From Epiperipatus broadwayi (taxonomy: Eukaryota > Onychophora > Udeonychophora > Euonychophora > Peripatidae), in assembly GCA_028023455.1 (NCBI GenBank), contig JAQFVV010000557.1:248001-312000 (forward strand): a stretch of DNA of 64,000 nt. The letters are read 5' to 3'. Positions 21,940 through 32,840 of the stretch are shown here, piece after piece; within the stretch, counting starts at the first letter, position 1; each line of letters opens with the position of its first letter. The notes under the pieces were generated by a model. It did not search any database. It was not told the origin of the DNA and saw nothing but the letters and a program-made list of their open reading frames with translations. The position numbers and the translations under genes were made by a program.

Positions 21940-23218
21940 ATATACTATTTGCAACTTTCTAAACACTTTATCAATACTCTTTATTTATATCAAAACTAAC
22001 AGTTTTGACTGCCCTGCAGTCATCATCAGAGCTACAGTATTCAAATATATACTTATATAATTAATACCTTATACACATATTCATATACATAATTGAATAC
22101 ACAAAATAAATATACATTTTAACCTGACCATTAAAATTTTCTTATGTTATTACTTTACTCTTAAATAATTCTAGCAACATTTATTTTATATCATTTTATT
22201 TTATTTTTTTAAAAAATTATTATTTATTATAATTATCATCTTTAACATTTATTCTACTACTTAATATATATTATTGTCATTTTACTTATATTATAAATCA
22301 ACTTCTAACTTTTTTTTTATTTTTAGTAAATATTTTATAATTATCAATTAGGTAATAAATTGAGAGGTTGCCAATCTCTTGCATGCACCTACTGTTGCTT
22401 CTCAGACAGCCAATCAGGTGTTAAGACAGCAGTCTGAAGAATGATCAAACTGCAACACATGGCAGTTTTTGATAAGAGAAGGATGGTCCCACTCCCAATT
22501 TATTACCAATTCAACAACAATATCCAATTTATACAATAAAATTGTCAATTAACTTTTCCTACATTACAAATTACTTTTTTACATTACAAAAATTATCTAC
22601 CTCTTTACAATCCTTTTTTTAAATAATAGTTTGAATTTGAAAGAAATTAAAAGAATAAAGTTGGAAAAAATGACAATAGAGGGAGGTGTTAAACAAGTGT
22701 ACAAATTTTGAAAATTTTTGACAGTTGGGTGTTTAGAAATAGGATTGTAAAGAGGTAGGTAACTTTTGTAATGTAAAAAAAAAGTCATTTGTAATGTGAA
22801 AAAAGTTAATTGATTATTCTAAAATATATAATAAAAATAAGAAATGGTTAGAGATTGATTTATAATATAAAATAAAATGATAATAATATGTATTAAGTAA
22901 TAGAATAAATGTTAAAGATTATAATTATAATAAATAATATTTTTTTAAAAAAATAAAATAAAATGACATAAAATAAATGTTGATAGAATTATTTAAGAGT
23001 AAAGTAATAAAATGGAAAAATTTATAATGGTCAGGTTAAAATGTATATTTATTTTGTGTGTTTAATTATGTATATGAATAAGTGTATAAATGTATTAATT
23101 ATATAATTATATATTTGAATATTGCAGCTCTGATGATGACTGCAGGTCAGTCAAAACTGTTAGTTTTGATATAAATAAAGAGTATTGATAAAGTGTTTAA
23201 AAAAGTTGTAAATGGTAT
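21940..23218. mobile_element. Foldback element, about 1.28 kb, with hammerhead-like motifs in both arms
   Basis: The left arm (21940-22350 continued at 22508-22626) is the imperfect reverse complement of the right arm (22737-23218), about 500 bp each. Matching blocks include 'tcaatactctttatttatat' on the left and 'atataaataaagagtattga' on the right. The spacer is about 110 bp (22627-22736), and the left arm is interrupted by a separate 157-bp MITE. Near each outer end lies a motif of the form CTGATGA-N-GACT...AGTC-AAAAC. The 63-residue frame at 22597-22788 (-) is not convincing. The element is non-coding. It could be a foldback DNA transposon or an inverted pair of Penelope-type terminal segments. 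Confidence 0.75.
22351..22507. mobile_element. 157-bp MITE with 12-bp terminal inverted repeats
   Basis: The ends are exact inverted repeats: GGTAATAAATTG at 22351-22362 and CAATTTATTACC at 22496-22507. The interior is GC-richer than its surroundings and has no counterpart in the right arm of the foldback element, so it is a later insertion. AATT-type bases flank both sides, but a target-site duplication cannot be set with certainty. No ORF is present. Superfamily unknown. Confidence 0.75.
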
Positions 23219-24208
23219 GGTATTACAATACATTCCAAATGAATTTAAAATCACTGGATACATTATTTTGATTTACTTATAATAATCATACACAAAATGA
23301 GAAAAAATTAAATAAGAGTGTAAGAGAGTAATAAAAGAAACTGAAATGTTTTTTACTTTCTTTTATAGTCCACTTGCTTGTCTTTTCATGTTACACTAAA
23401 TTTATTTATAAAACTGATTATTTATTTTTCTAAAACTTATCTACAATCATAACATAATTTCATTCTGCTATAAAAGATTATGTAGTATTAACTTAATTAT
23501 TAATTAATAAAATGTTTAGATTTTTTTTTCTTAACTCATTCTTTTTAAAGTATAATAGTGGAGTGAATTATAAAAATATTTATTGTTTAAAAAAAAAGAC
23601 TTTTTTTAACTATTTACTTATTTTATATTAAAACATTTAAACTTTTACTGATTAGTTTTGGAATGGAAATATTAAAGTTTATAATGATGCTTTCTAGCCC
23701 ACATATTCATCTTAACATAAAAAAATTAGCTCTATTTATATAAATCTCTAAGTAACAATTTATTTCATTTTATTTATTACTGCAAACTATTCCTTGAAAT
23801 AGATGCTTTATAAGTTGAATTATTGTACTTTATTAACTTTTTTAATTTTTTAACACATCATGATATTACTCTATGTTTTTCGTTATTATCACTATGAAAT
23901 CCATTTTAGTACTTATATATCTAGATTAAGCTCTGTGCTCAAGATAGAGCGAATAACTAAACAATAATATTTATCATTATCCTTGTTAGTTTGCTACTTT
24001 TCAGTATGTTTAATTTTTATCATTCTATTTAGAATTATGCCATAAACTTTAATGAATGCTTTTATCCATAAGAAATGAATAAATTCATTATTCTTCAAAA
24101 AAGAGTAATAAATACTACTTTTATTTTGTGCATTTTTTTCAGTTTTATTTAAAATTTAAAAAAATAATTCATTGTTATATATATATAATGCAGCCAAAAA
24201 TTATATAT
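23219..24208. other. AT-rich stretch, no gene seen
   Basis: No coding sequence, repeat family or RNA gene was recognised. Confidence 0.55.
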
Positions 24209-24219
24209 TTTCAAGGATT

Positions 24220-27200
24220 CATCATCATCATCATTATCAACCATTATCAATCCACTGCAGGATGAAGGTCTCTCCAAGTTTAATCCATCTTCTCCGATCA
24301 TTAGCTTCTCTTCTCCACATCACCCCTACACATTTTCTTATTTCATCCATCCATCTTACATGTGGTCTCCTTCTGGGTCTTTTACAATCTCTTGGAATCC
24401 AGTTTAAAATTTCAATTGTCCATCTATTATCATCTCTTCTAGCAATATGTCCAGCCCAACTCCACTTCAATCTTTTAATTTTTTCAATGAGGTCAGTAAC
24501 ACCTGTTTGTTCTCTTACCCATACATTGCGTTTTCGATCTCTTCTTATTACTCCCAACATACATCTCTCCATACTTCTTTGAGTGGTCTGAAGTCTCTGT
24601 ATTGATCTTCTATTAAGTGTCCAAGTCTCAGATCCATAAGTAAGAACTGGTAAAACTCATTTGTTAAAAACCTTTCTTTTCAAACACATAGGCATATTTC
24701 CTTTTAATATCAAGTTATTTCTACCAAAAGCGCTCCAACCAAGTTTAATTCTATGATTAATTTCCTCTATTATGTTTCCATCTGTATTAATAATCTGACC
24801 AAGGTATTTGTAACTCTTAACTTCTTCTAATTCATCATAATCAATCTTTATTTTCATATTTTGAGCAAATCGATTAAACATTACTTTAGTCTTTTTAACA
24901 TTTATCTTTAGTCCTACTTTCCTACTTTCATCTGATAACTCCTGCAACATTTCCTGCAGCTCGGAAGCATTATTTGCAAAAACAACTACATCATCTGCGA
25001 AATCTAAATGACTTAAATAATCTCCATTTACTTTCACTCCTTTAGTTTCCCATTTTAATCCACAAAATACTTCTTGCAGCACTGCTGTAAAAAGTTTTGG
25101 AGATATGGAGTCACCTTGTCTTACACCTTTCTCAATGTTGACTTTCCCAGTATCATTATGTAATCTAATTGTTGCTGTTGCATTTTTATAAATATTCTTT
25201 AAAATATGACAATATCCTGGATCTATACCTTGATGATCCAATGCTTTAATCACTGAAGAAATGTTTATAGAATCAAATGCCTTTTCATAATCTACAAATC
25301 CAAAACATAATGAAAACTCATATTCATTTGTCCTTTCTATAACTTCTCTCAATACTTGAATATGATCTACTGTACTAAAACCACTTTTAAATCCAGCTTG
25401 TTCTCTTGGTTGGTGAAAATCCAAGGTTCTCTGTAGACGAGTTGTAATTATCTTGGTAAAAATTTTATATAAAACTGATAAAAGGCTGATAGGTCTGTAA
25501 TTTCTAATATCTTCTTTATCACCTTTTTTAAATATTAATATTATTACTGCATTCTTCCAATCATCCAGTACATCTTTATCATTTAGACATTTGGTATATA
25601 ACTTTGCTAATATTTTTTTCTGTTTCTTCACCTGCTTCTTTTAATATATCAATTATAATTCCATCATTACCTGGAGCCTTTCCTTTTTTCATACATTTAA
25701 TTGCATTTCTCACTTCTTCATTTAAAATTCTGGGCAATTCGGAAGATGTAATAGATATAGGAGGTACTTGTTCTTTATTACTATATAATTCTTGATAAAA
25801 ATCTTCTACCAATTTCATAATGTCATCCCTCTTTTTAGTAATTTCGATCTTTATTGCAGATATAAATTTCCTACCAATACCAAAATGTTGTTTTACATTC
25901 TTAAGACTTTTATTTTCTTCTACAGCTTTTCTTGCTAGTTCACAGTTATACTTTCTTATATCATTTTCAACTCTTTTCCGCACCATTTTACAAAATTCGA
26001 GATATTCAATTCTTTTTAATGCATCATTCTTGCATATCTTCATATTCCTTCTTTTCTTCATAAGTTCTCTAGTCTCAGTAGAAATTTTATTGGTCAATTG
26101 CTGCTTTTTTCTACCAGCTATCTTTGTTGCAGTTTTTAAAAGTGTATCAGTTATTTTCATATTAATTTCATTCAAATCTGAATCATGTTCAAAATCTACT
26201 AATACTTGAAACCGATTTGTAAGTTCTAATTTAAATTCATTAGAATGTTTCTGAAGATTAGGAATATCAACTGTAAATATAGTTTTTCTTAATAATTTTT
26301 GTCTCTCTAGTTTTACATTAACATGTATCTTACCCCTTACTAATCGATGATCACTTCCTGTGTTAAATTTATTAAGAACATTACAATCTTGAAATATGTA
26401 TTTCCTGTTAGTCAAAATATAATCCAATTCTGCTGTACCTTCATTTGGATGCTTCCATGTCCATTTCCTTCTAACATTTTTCTCAAAAAAAGAATTCATA
26501 ATATAAAGTTTTTCCTTCTCTGCAAACTCCACAAGTCTATGTCCTCTCTCATTTCTATTACCATAACCAAAATTACCTACAACACTTTCACTTTCATTTG
26601 TTTACCAATTCTAGCATTAAAATCTCCCATAACAATTTTAAAATGTTGTTTACTCTGATCAAAAGCCTTTTGTACATCCATATAAAAATCTTCTACTACT
26701 TCATCACTGTGAGAACTTGTTGGGGCATAAACCTGAATTATCTGCATTTGATATCTGCTATTAAGTTGTATAACTAATCTTGCCACTCTGTCTGATACAC
26801 CATCAATCTCCACAATATTGTTCTTCCACTTTTTATTTATAATCAATCCTACTCCACTTGTATTTCCAATATTTGTGCCTTTATAATAGAGCATATGTCC
26901 ACTTTTTAAATCAATTGTCTCTTCACCTTTTCTTCTAACTTCACAAAGTTCAATAATATCCCATTTAATATAAGAGAGTTCTTCTTCTAATTCTTGCAAT
27001 CTTCCTTCACTTGAAAGTGATCTGCAGTTGTAAGTACCTAAATAAAAAGTCATCATCAAATGGCAGCCTGGGTCTGCCTCCAGGATATTCTTAGCACCCT
27101 CCGCCTTCAGCCACCAACCGCTGCCTTGGTTGGTGACTTTACAGCCTCCTGGGATTAAGGGCCATGCTTTATTTTTGTCTGTCATAATTGTATAATTGGG

Positions 27201-27507
27201 GAAAATCTTTATCATTTACACAAACATTCATTCTGCCTTATCAGGCACTGAGAAGAAAGACCATGGTGTTTCTTGATCTTAAACTCAGAGGTAAAAAGCC
27301 AATAAACTCACCATGCTGGCTAATGCGTGTTGGTGAGCAGCCCATCCATGTTCGTATACTATATGAATAAACATATAGTAATAACAGCTGCAACGACAAG
27401 AACGTATGGAGTGGACATTAGGAATTTGCCCTGCTCGGTTCCTTTAAGGCCTCCAAGAGGAATCAAAGGGTCTCCTTTCAGTTAATAGCAAACTCCTTTC
27501 TGCAGCC
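24220..27507 (-). mobile_element. RTE-like non-LTR retrotransposon, full length, almost intact
   Basis: The 3.29-kb element is bounded by an 11-bp target-site duplication, TTTCAAGGATT, at 24209-24219 and 27508-27518. It has a 5' untranslated part of about 320 bp, one long ORF for endonuclease plus RT, and a short 3' end finishing in a TGA/ATG-type trinucleotide tail, as RTE elements do. Related copies in the window are at 6480-9925, 30838-30965, 51121-51345 and 54872-58085. Only three coding lesions are apparent. This is the youngest and best copy of the family here and is the reference for recognising the others. Confidence 0.92.
24237..27185 (-). pseudogene. RTE endonuclease-reverse transcriptase ORF with three lesions
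   Basis: The ATG at 27185 is chosen because the plus-strand copy at 55191 starts at the equivalent codon (MTDKNK...WPL). The endonuclease blocks are YLGTYNCRSL, ELCEVRRKG (catalytic Glu), IQVYAPTSSHSDE, IVMGDFNARIG and GSDHRLVRG, all with expected catalytic residues. The RT blocks are NYRPISLLSVLYK, EQAGFKSGFSTVDHI, FVDYEKAFDS (motif A), GVRQGDSISPKLF (motif B), FADDVVVFA (motif C) and YKYLGQIINTDG. The C-terminal domain (24572-24237) has WAGHIARR and VRWMDEI. Lesions are a frameshift near 26580-26600, a frameshift near 25600-25631 in an A/T run, and a stop at 24657-24659 where a Cys codon is likely. The whole ORF would be about 980 residues. Confidence 0.9.
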
Positions 27508-27518
27508 TTTCAAGGATT

Positions 27519-27724
27519 AAACATTTGTAAAAAAAAAGATATATTATTGTGAAAAAAATATAAATTTATATTTAGTATTTAAATTGCAAGTTCAAAGTAA
27601 TAAATTCTATTTTTTGACTTAGATGTCAATGTATTTTTTTTCATGTATTTTTTTTCCATATCAGTTTATATATAATATTTACCTCATAACCATATTTTAA
27701 ACCATGACATTGACCCTTTATTTA
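27519..27724. other. AT-rich spacer
   Basis: A short AT-rich gap between the RTE element and the 3' end of the next retrotransposon; nothing recognised. Confidence 0.5.
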
Positions 27725-28249
27725 TATACATGAGACCCAGACTTTCACTTGATGTGATGCACTATAATTTCTACTTATTGGAGTCTGGAATCTCTCAAAC
27801 ACTCATAGAGAAACCTGTTAACCACCTTACCTTCCCTTTCCATTTCCTGATGTTGATGTGATGTGATGTGATGCACTGTGACTTCTCCTTAAACAGAGTC
27901 AGGAATCTCTCAGCAACTATGCCCAGAGAAACCTGTTATCAAATTTACCTACCCTTTCCATTCCCCCACCTTAAGTTTTCCCATAATCTGCTCCATCCCA
28001 TTTCCCCAACATAATCTTTTGTCAACTCCATGGCCTTCATATCTAAATCCCCCTTATCTTTTCCCAAACCCAGCATAAAAACCAATAACTTACTTTTTGT
28101 ATAATTATTTGTATCCTTTCTGCTTTCAAGCATTTACATTCATTTAACAGATGCCTAATATTTTCTATGCCTTCCTTATACAACTTGCAGACTAAATCAC
28201 CCACATTTTTCCATTTACATGTATATTCCCTTGTTGCTAAATGTCTCCT

Positions 28250-29164
28250 TCAAGCCTTAAACAATAAACTACTTCCCTTGCTATTATTGTACATTAACTC
28301 ACACTCAATGTTCCGTTTACTTCTATATATATTTAAACTCTTTTTACTCTCCATACTAGTTCTCCATCTCTCCAATTTCCTATTCTTTATTAATGCATCT
28401 ATTCTTTTATCCCATTTCTTACCACTATAACATTTAACAATCCTCTTAACACAATCATCCCGCCTTTTGTGCAAGTATACCAATATAAATTCTTTATCCA
28501 AATCTTCTGCATACCACATTACCTTTCTCACCCATCTTGTTGCCTGCCCTTGACTCATAACCCAATTAAGTACTATTTTGGCTATTCTTTTATTCTCCTT
28601 AAACTGCAACCTATCAAACATTTTCATTTTGCTTTTTGCATCTCTCATATAAAAACTTGACCATCCCATTTCTCCTTGAATTGCCTCCTTTGCTGTCCAC
28701 ATATCTGCATCTAATGCATGTCTTCCTACTTCCCTTTGTACTTTTTCTAAGTAATCTAATACCCCTTTACTAACATATAATGCATCATTACCATATGTTA
28801 ATCCTGCTACTGCAACTCCCTTCCATACAATTCTAGCTACATCATATTTATATGAAAACATTGTTAATTTCTTTATCAATCCCTTTCTTTTCTTTGCTTC
28901 ATTTATCAATTTTTTCTCCCATTCATCCAAGCAATTTTTCTGATTACATACGTTGATTTCCAAATAACTATATCTATTCACAACACTTAACTTTATATCC
29001 CCCAATAAAAATTCTCTGTCTTCTCTTTCCCCACTATTAACCATCATTATATTTGATTTTTTTTCATTAAATTTAATCCCCATCTCTTTACCCACCCTTG
29101 TGCATGTCCTCAGTATAACTTCCATACCTTCTGTTCTTTCTCCACACAAAAAAAAATCATCCAC
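28250..29164 (-). pseudogene. RT motif C to C-terminal domain of the truncated non-LTR element
   Basis: The frame opens at the RT active site MDDFFL and continues with GIKFNEKKSNIMMV (motif D) and YSYLEINVCN (motif E). It then has a long C-terminal region of about 200 residues with VQREVGRHALDAD and EAIQGEMGWSSF. Sequences like this last block are widespread in non-LTR elements of invertebrates, in my recollection; the clade name is not certain. The frame is in a different phase from the upstream RT piece because of an A-run at 29149-29173 (A8 and A9 on the plus strand). It is dead as a gene, but the 304-codon frame is still open. Confidence 0.8.
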
Positions 29165-29529
29165 AAAAAAAAAATATCTGACAAAGTATATACTCTCTTG
29201 CCACCTATTAACAGTATCTCTATCCCTCTTCCTAATCTTTCTATTACTCTCTCCATTTCACTCAAATACAACAAAAACAAAATAGGTGACATAGAGCATC
29301 CATGCCTTAGTCCCACCACATTGTTAACTTTAATTGATTCTATATCTCCTAATTGATATGTATAATAATTATTTTCATATAATTTCTTAATAATATCCAC
29401 TAAAGCTTCATCCATTCCCAAATTTGCTAAACTTACCCATAATCTATTTCTATTTACTCTATCATATGCCTTCTCTATATCTATAAAACTCATATATAAC
29501 TGTCTACCTGAATTCCTATTCATATTCAT
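29110..29529 (-). pseudogene. RT motifs A and B of the truncated non-LTR element
   Basis: The frame has FIDIEKAYDRV (motif A with catalytic Asp) and GLRHGCSMSPILF (motif B). The phase is lost just before the active site, where the last residues become nonsense (FFLWMIFF). Upstream, at 29530-29760 and outside any long frame, degenerate matches to the RT fingers remain, with a stop inside 'GGFRSDRCIGDS'-like sequence. The break point lies within a poly-purine run, typical of slippage. Together with 28250-29164 it covers most of the RT. Confidence 0.8.
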
Positions 29530-29880
29530 AAGTTGTGTAACTACAAATAAACTATCTCCTATACACCTATCTGATCTAAAACCTCCTTACATTTTCCCCA
29601 CTACATTATTCTTTCCCATCCATTTTGCAACCCTTCTAGCCACCATATATGAGAAAACTTTATATAAAACTGATGTTACCGTTATTGGTCTATAATTATT
29701 TAACTTTTTATGATCCTTACCCTTTCCTTTAAACAATAATCTTACTCTTGTATTACTCCAACTACCGGAAAAACTTTCTTCTATGCCCTCTTATTAAAAC
29801 GTAATAATAGCTTTACTTTTGCTCTATGCCCTAAATTCATCTTTTTAGTCATCCGCTCCATCTATCTACATATATATTAA

Positions 29881-30837
29881 GCATAAAAATTAAAATATTT
29901 TTTTTATTAATTTTCTTTTATATATATTCTTTACCTTTTTTTTTTTTTCCGGTCATGGGTGAACTAAAATCGTAATATGAAAATGTGGAACGCGGTGTAT
30001 TGCAAATATGTGTGGGTGTGCTTTGTTAATATAAATATTAGACATTTTCTTGAAGGCAAGTAAGATTATTAAGTCATGGTGTATTGCAAGCAATAATATC
30101 TATTCATCATAGATCGCACATTGCCTATCACTACTTTCATATAATTTATTCCATTTCTTAATATTTAAAACTTCGTTATGTGTTGAAACATAATAAAAAA
30201 AAATGTTGAAACATAAAACTTCATTATAAAATAATAAGGTCATTGCTTCATTAAAATGCATAAATGATTAGCATACTTTATTCATAAACTCACCTGTACA
30301 AATTATTAAACAACGTTTCTACATGTATGTATTTACCAAGATTAAAATATAAAATCGTGTCATAATTATAAATCAGCATATAAATAAGAGAATGAGTAAA
30401 AAAAAAAAAACTAAACAAACATACAAAGTACATCACTATAAAAAAAAAAAATTACAAAATATAGCTTAGATTTAAATAAAAGATGATTACTTTGATATTT
30501 CAAGCAAATAAAAGTAAAAATCGATTTTATTAAAAATAAAATAAACCTTTTTGTTTATTTATTAGATATATTATATATACATGTTTTATTTATTAAAAAA
30601 TATTATTTATTAATGGCATATAAATACTTTTTTACTATTATTATTAAATATACATTTTTATAATAGCAACAAATTGTTTTAATAGTATGTTATTGCTTTA
30701 TGTTTGCTTTGTGTTAACTTTTTTTTTTTTTAGATAATATAAGATTTTGTTTCAGTGGCAGCTAGTATGTTGTTGTTTTTTTTCACCTCTTTTTATTTCT
30801 ACATCTTGAATATTTTGCCTTATCATGCAACTGAGAA
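29881..30837. other. AT-rich stretch, no gene seen
   Basis: The stretch is rich in A and T homopolymers. No coding frame over 60 codons and no repeat family recognised. Confidence 0.55.
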
Positions 30838-30965
30838 AAAAAACATGGTGGTAAAAAACAAATAAACTCCACGCTGGCTAATGCGTGTTGGTGAGCAGCC
30901 GATCCATGTTCGTATACTATATGAATAATCACATAGTAATAACAGCTATAACGGTAGAAATAACT
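30838..30965 (-). mobile_element. Fragment of RTE 5' untranslated region
   Basis: It matches the RTE 5' region at about 27262-27410, with the shared phrase 'ggctaatgcgtgttggtgag' exact. The segment between 'catggt' and 'aaaaa' is deleted relative to the full copy. No coding part of the element adjoins it, so it is an isolated remnant, perhaps left by deletion or rearrangement. Confidence 0.8.
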
Positions 30966-31352
30966 AGATACTAAAAGGAAATATGCCTAAATCTTGAAAC
31001 TATTTTGTCAACTTTAATAACTACTTAACATTATGGATTCTGTTTCATGTATAAAAATGTAAAATATATCTCTAATAAAGTTCCAAATTTTAATAGTTGA
31101 AAAATATTTCAATTACATCAAACTTCCTACACTCACAACTCCCAGCTAGAAATATTTTAATAATCTCTAGTTTTGAAATGATTATTAATAACCATAAATA
31201 TGTTTATCTAAGGATAATAATTACAAAATTCCTGGCTCCGATATAAACTTTAAACCCAATTAAAGATTAATACATATGCTATTTTCATGGAATAGAAGTT
31301 TTAAGCATATTTAAAAAATTTATAATTTAACCATAAATATTGATGGATTATT

Positions 31353-31388
<36 letters not shown>

Positions 31389-31794
31389 TTTCAAAGAGTA
31401 AACATTATTGAGGCTCAAAAAAGGGTTACATAAATTACATTTGAAAACATGAGATCTTAGATACAAATTGATTCATGATATTATATATGTAATAAAGATT
31501 TACAATTTTGTTTGTGATAGGAAAAAAACTTGATTTGCAGTAATTGGAAAAAATAATCATTACATAATAAAATACATATGTAAATTAGATTTACATATAA
31601 TTTTTAAATGTGATGTTGAGAAAAATACATGGAAACACATGATAGTATTTGTGAAAACCTATGTTGAAGGGGTTAAAGTTGATATTAGATTGACATATGG
31701 TCCCATAAAAATTGGGCTCATTTGGTGAGAGTACTGTAGTTTTCATAGCAAAGTTTTATTGTTTATTTGTTACATAAGTCCATGTCAAAAAGAA
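30966..31794. other. AT-rich stretch with an (ATG)12 microsatellite
   Basis: The only structure is a pure trinucleotide run of about 12 units at 31353-31388. It could be the remains of an RTE tail, since that family ends in TGA/ATG repeats, but no other RTE sequence is next to it. Confidence 0.6.
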
Positions 31795-32515
31795 ATTAAT
31801 AAAATACTAGTCAACATGAATTGCATCTTGGGAAAATGGAAAATACTAGTTCAGCATGAATTGCATCTTGGAAGAATAGAAAAATACTAATTAACACAAA
31901 TTGCATCTTGGGAAAATGGGAATATACTGGTTGAGCATGAATTGCATCTTGGGAACATAAAAAAATAGTAGTCATCATGAATTTCATTTTGGAAAAATTG
32001 AAAAATACTAGTTCAGCATAGAATCATGGCAAAATGAAAAAATAATAGTCTGTCTGAATTGCATCTTGGGAAAATGGAAAAGTACAAATCAACATGAATT
32101 AGATCTGGAAAAATTGGGAATATACTAATCAGCATGAATTGTATCTTAGAAAAATGGAAAAATATTAGTACAGCTTGTATTGAACTTGGGAAAATGGGGG
32201 AAATGCTAGTTAGTATGACTTGTATCTCAGAAAAATCAAAAAATACCAGTTAGCATGAACTGTATCTTGGAAAAATGGAAAAATCCTAGTTCATTATGAA
32301 TTGCATCTTGTAACAATGAAAAAATACTAGTTTGGCATGAATTGTATCTTGAGGAAAATGGAAAAATACTAGTCAGCATGAATTGGATCATAGGAAAATA
32401 GAAAAATATTAGTCAACTCGAATCATATCTTGGGAAAGTGGAAAAATACCAGTTCAGCATGAATTGCACCCTGGAAAAATGAAAAAATACTACTCAGCAT
32501 GAATTGCATCCCATC
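31795..32515 (+). repeat. Minisatellite, unit about 40 bp, about 18 copies
   Basis: The core 'catgaattgcatcttggg' recurs about every 40 bp from 31818 to 32500, joined by 'aaaatggaaaaatactagt'-like sequence. Copies differ by many substitutions and 1-3 nt indels, so the array is old and not homogenised. The minus-strand frame at 32423-32686 runs from its right end into the neighbouring sequence and is incidental. No coding role is seen. Confidence 0.92.
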
Positions 32516-32840
32516 AAGCTTAGGTTTTTCTATTTTCCAAAGTAAAATAGTGAAGCTTGCCACCATGACTGAGAACAGATGAACTTCTTGCTGCAGCAAC
32601 ATCTGGTCATGTGACATCTTTGTTGCAATATTGTTTTTAAATTTATCTTTTAATGGTTTGATTTTTATTAAAATTTTGAAAAACAATTATCACAGAACAT
32701 TGAAAAAAGGCATGAATTAATTCTAAACTGAACAAATTGTGTACAGGCAAGTTTTTTACCCTCTTGGATTTAGGTTTCTAGCACTTTCTAAGTGTAAAAC
32801 TCTGGAGCTTGCTACCTTGACTCTGACCAGATGAATCATT
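32516..32840 (+). repeat. Two diverged direct repeats after the minisatellite
   Basis: A block at about 32512-32600 (tcaagcttaggtttttctat ... cagatgaacttc) recurs at about 32762-32845 (tcttggatttaggtttctag ... cagatgaatcat), with 'gagcttgctaccttgactct' close to 'gaagcttgccaccatgactg'. The identity of the repeated unit is unknown. Confidence 0.6.

Larger units (their letters stand above)
27725..29880 (-). mobile_element. 5'-truncated non-LTR retrotransposon, 3' half
   Basis: On the minus strand, RT sequence runs from about 29760 and is followed by a C-terminal region and a 3' untranslated region with GATGT/CATCA repeats. A fragment of the same tail opens the window at 1-116. Two tail-like segments lie side by side, 27845-27980 and 27735-27840. 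The second is a more diverged copy of the first, so the end is either duplicated or sits on an older insertion. Upstream of about 29880 the similarity to coding sequence stops, as is usual for 5' truncation. It is unrelated in sequence to the RTE family except at the RT motifs. Confidence 0.82.

Noticed and set aside
24172-24582. 136-codon open frame on the plus strand
   Set aside because: It is antisense to the conserved C-terminal domain of the RTE element and begins in its trinucleotide tail, so it is a shadow frame.
31795-32515. CRISPR-like array with 20-bp cores
   Set aside because: The 'spacers' are themselves repeats of one another, so it is a 40-bp minisatellite.
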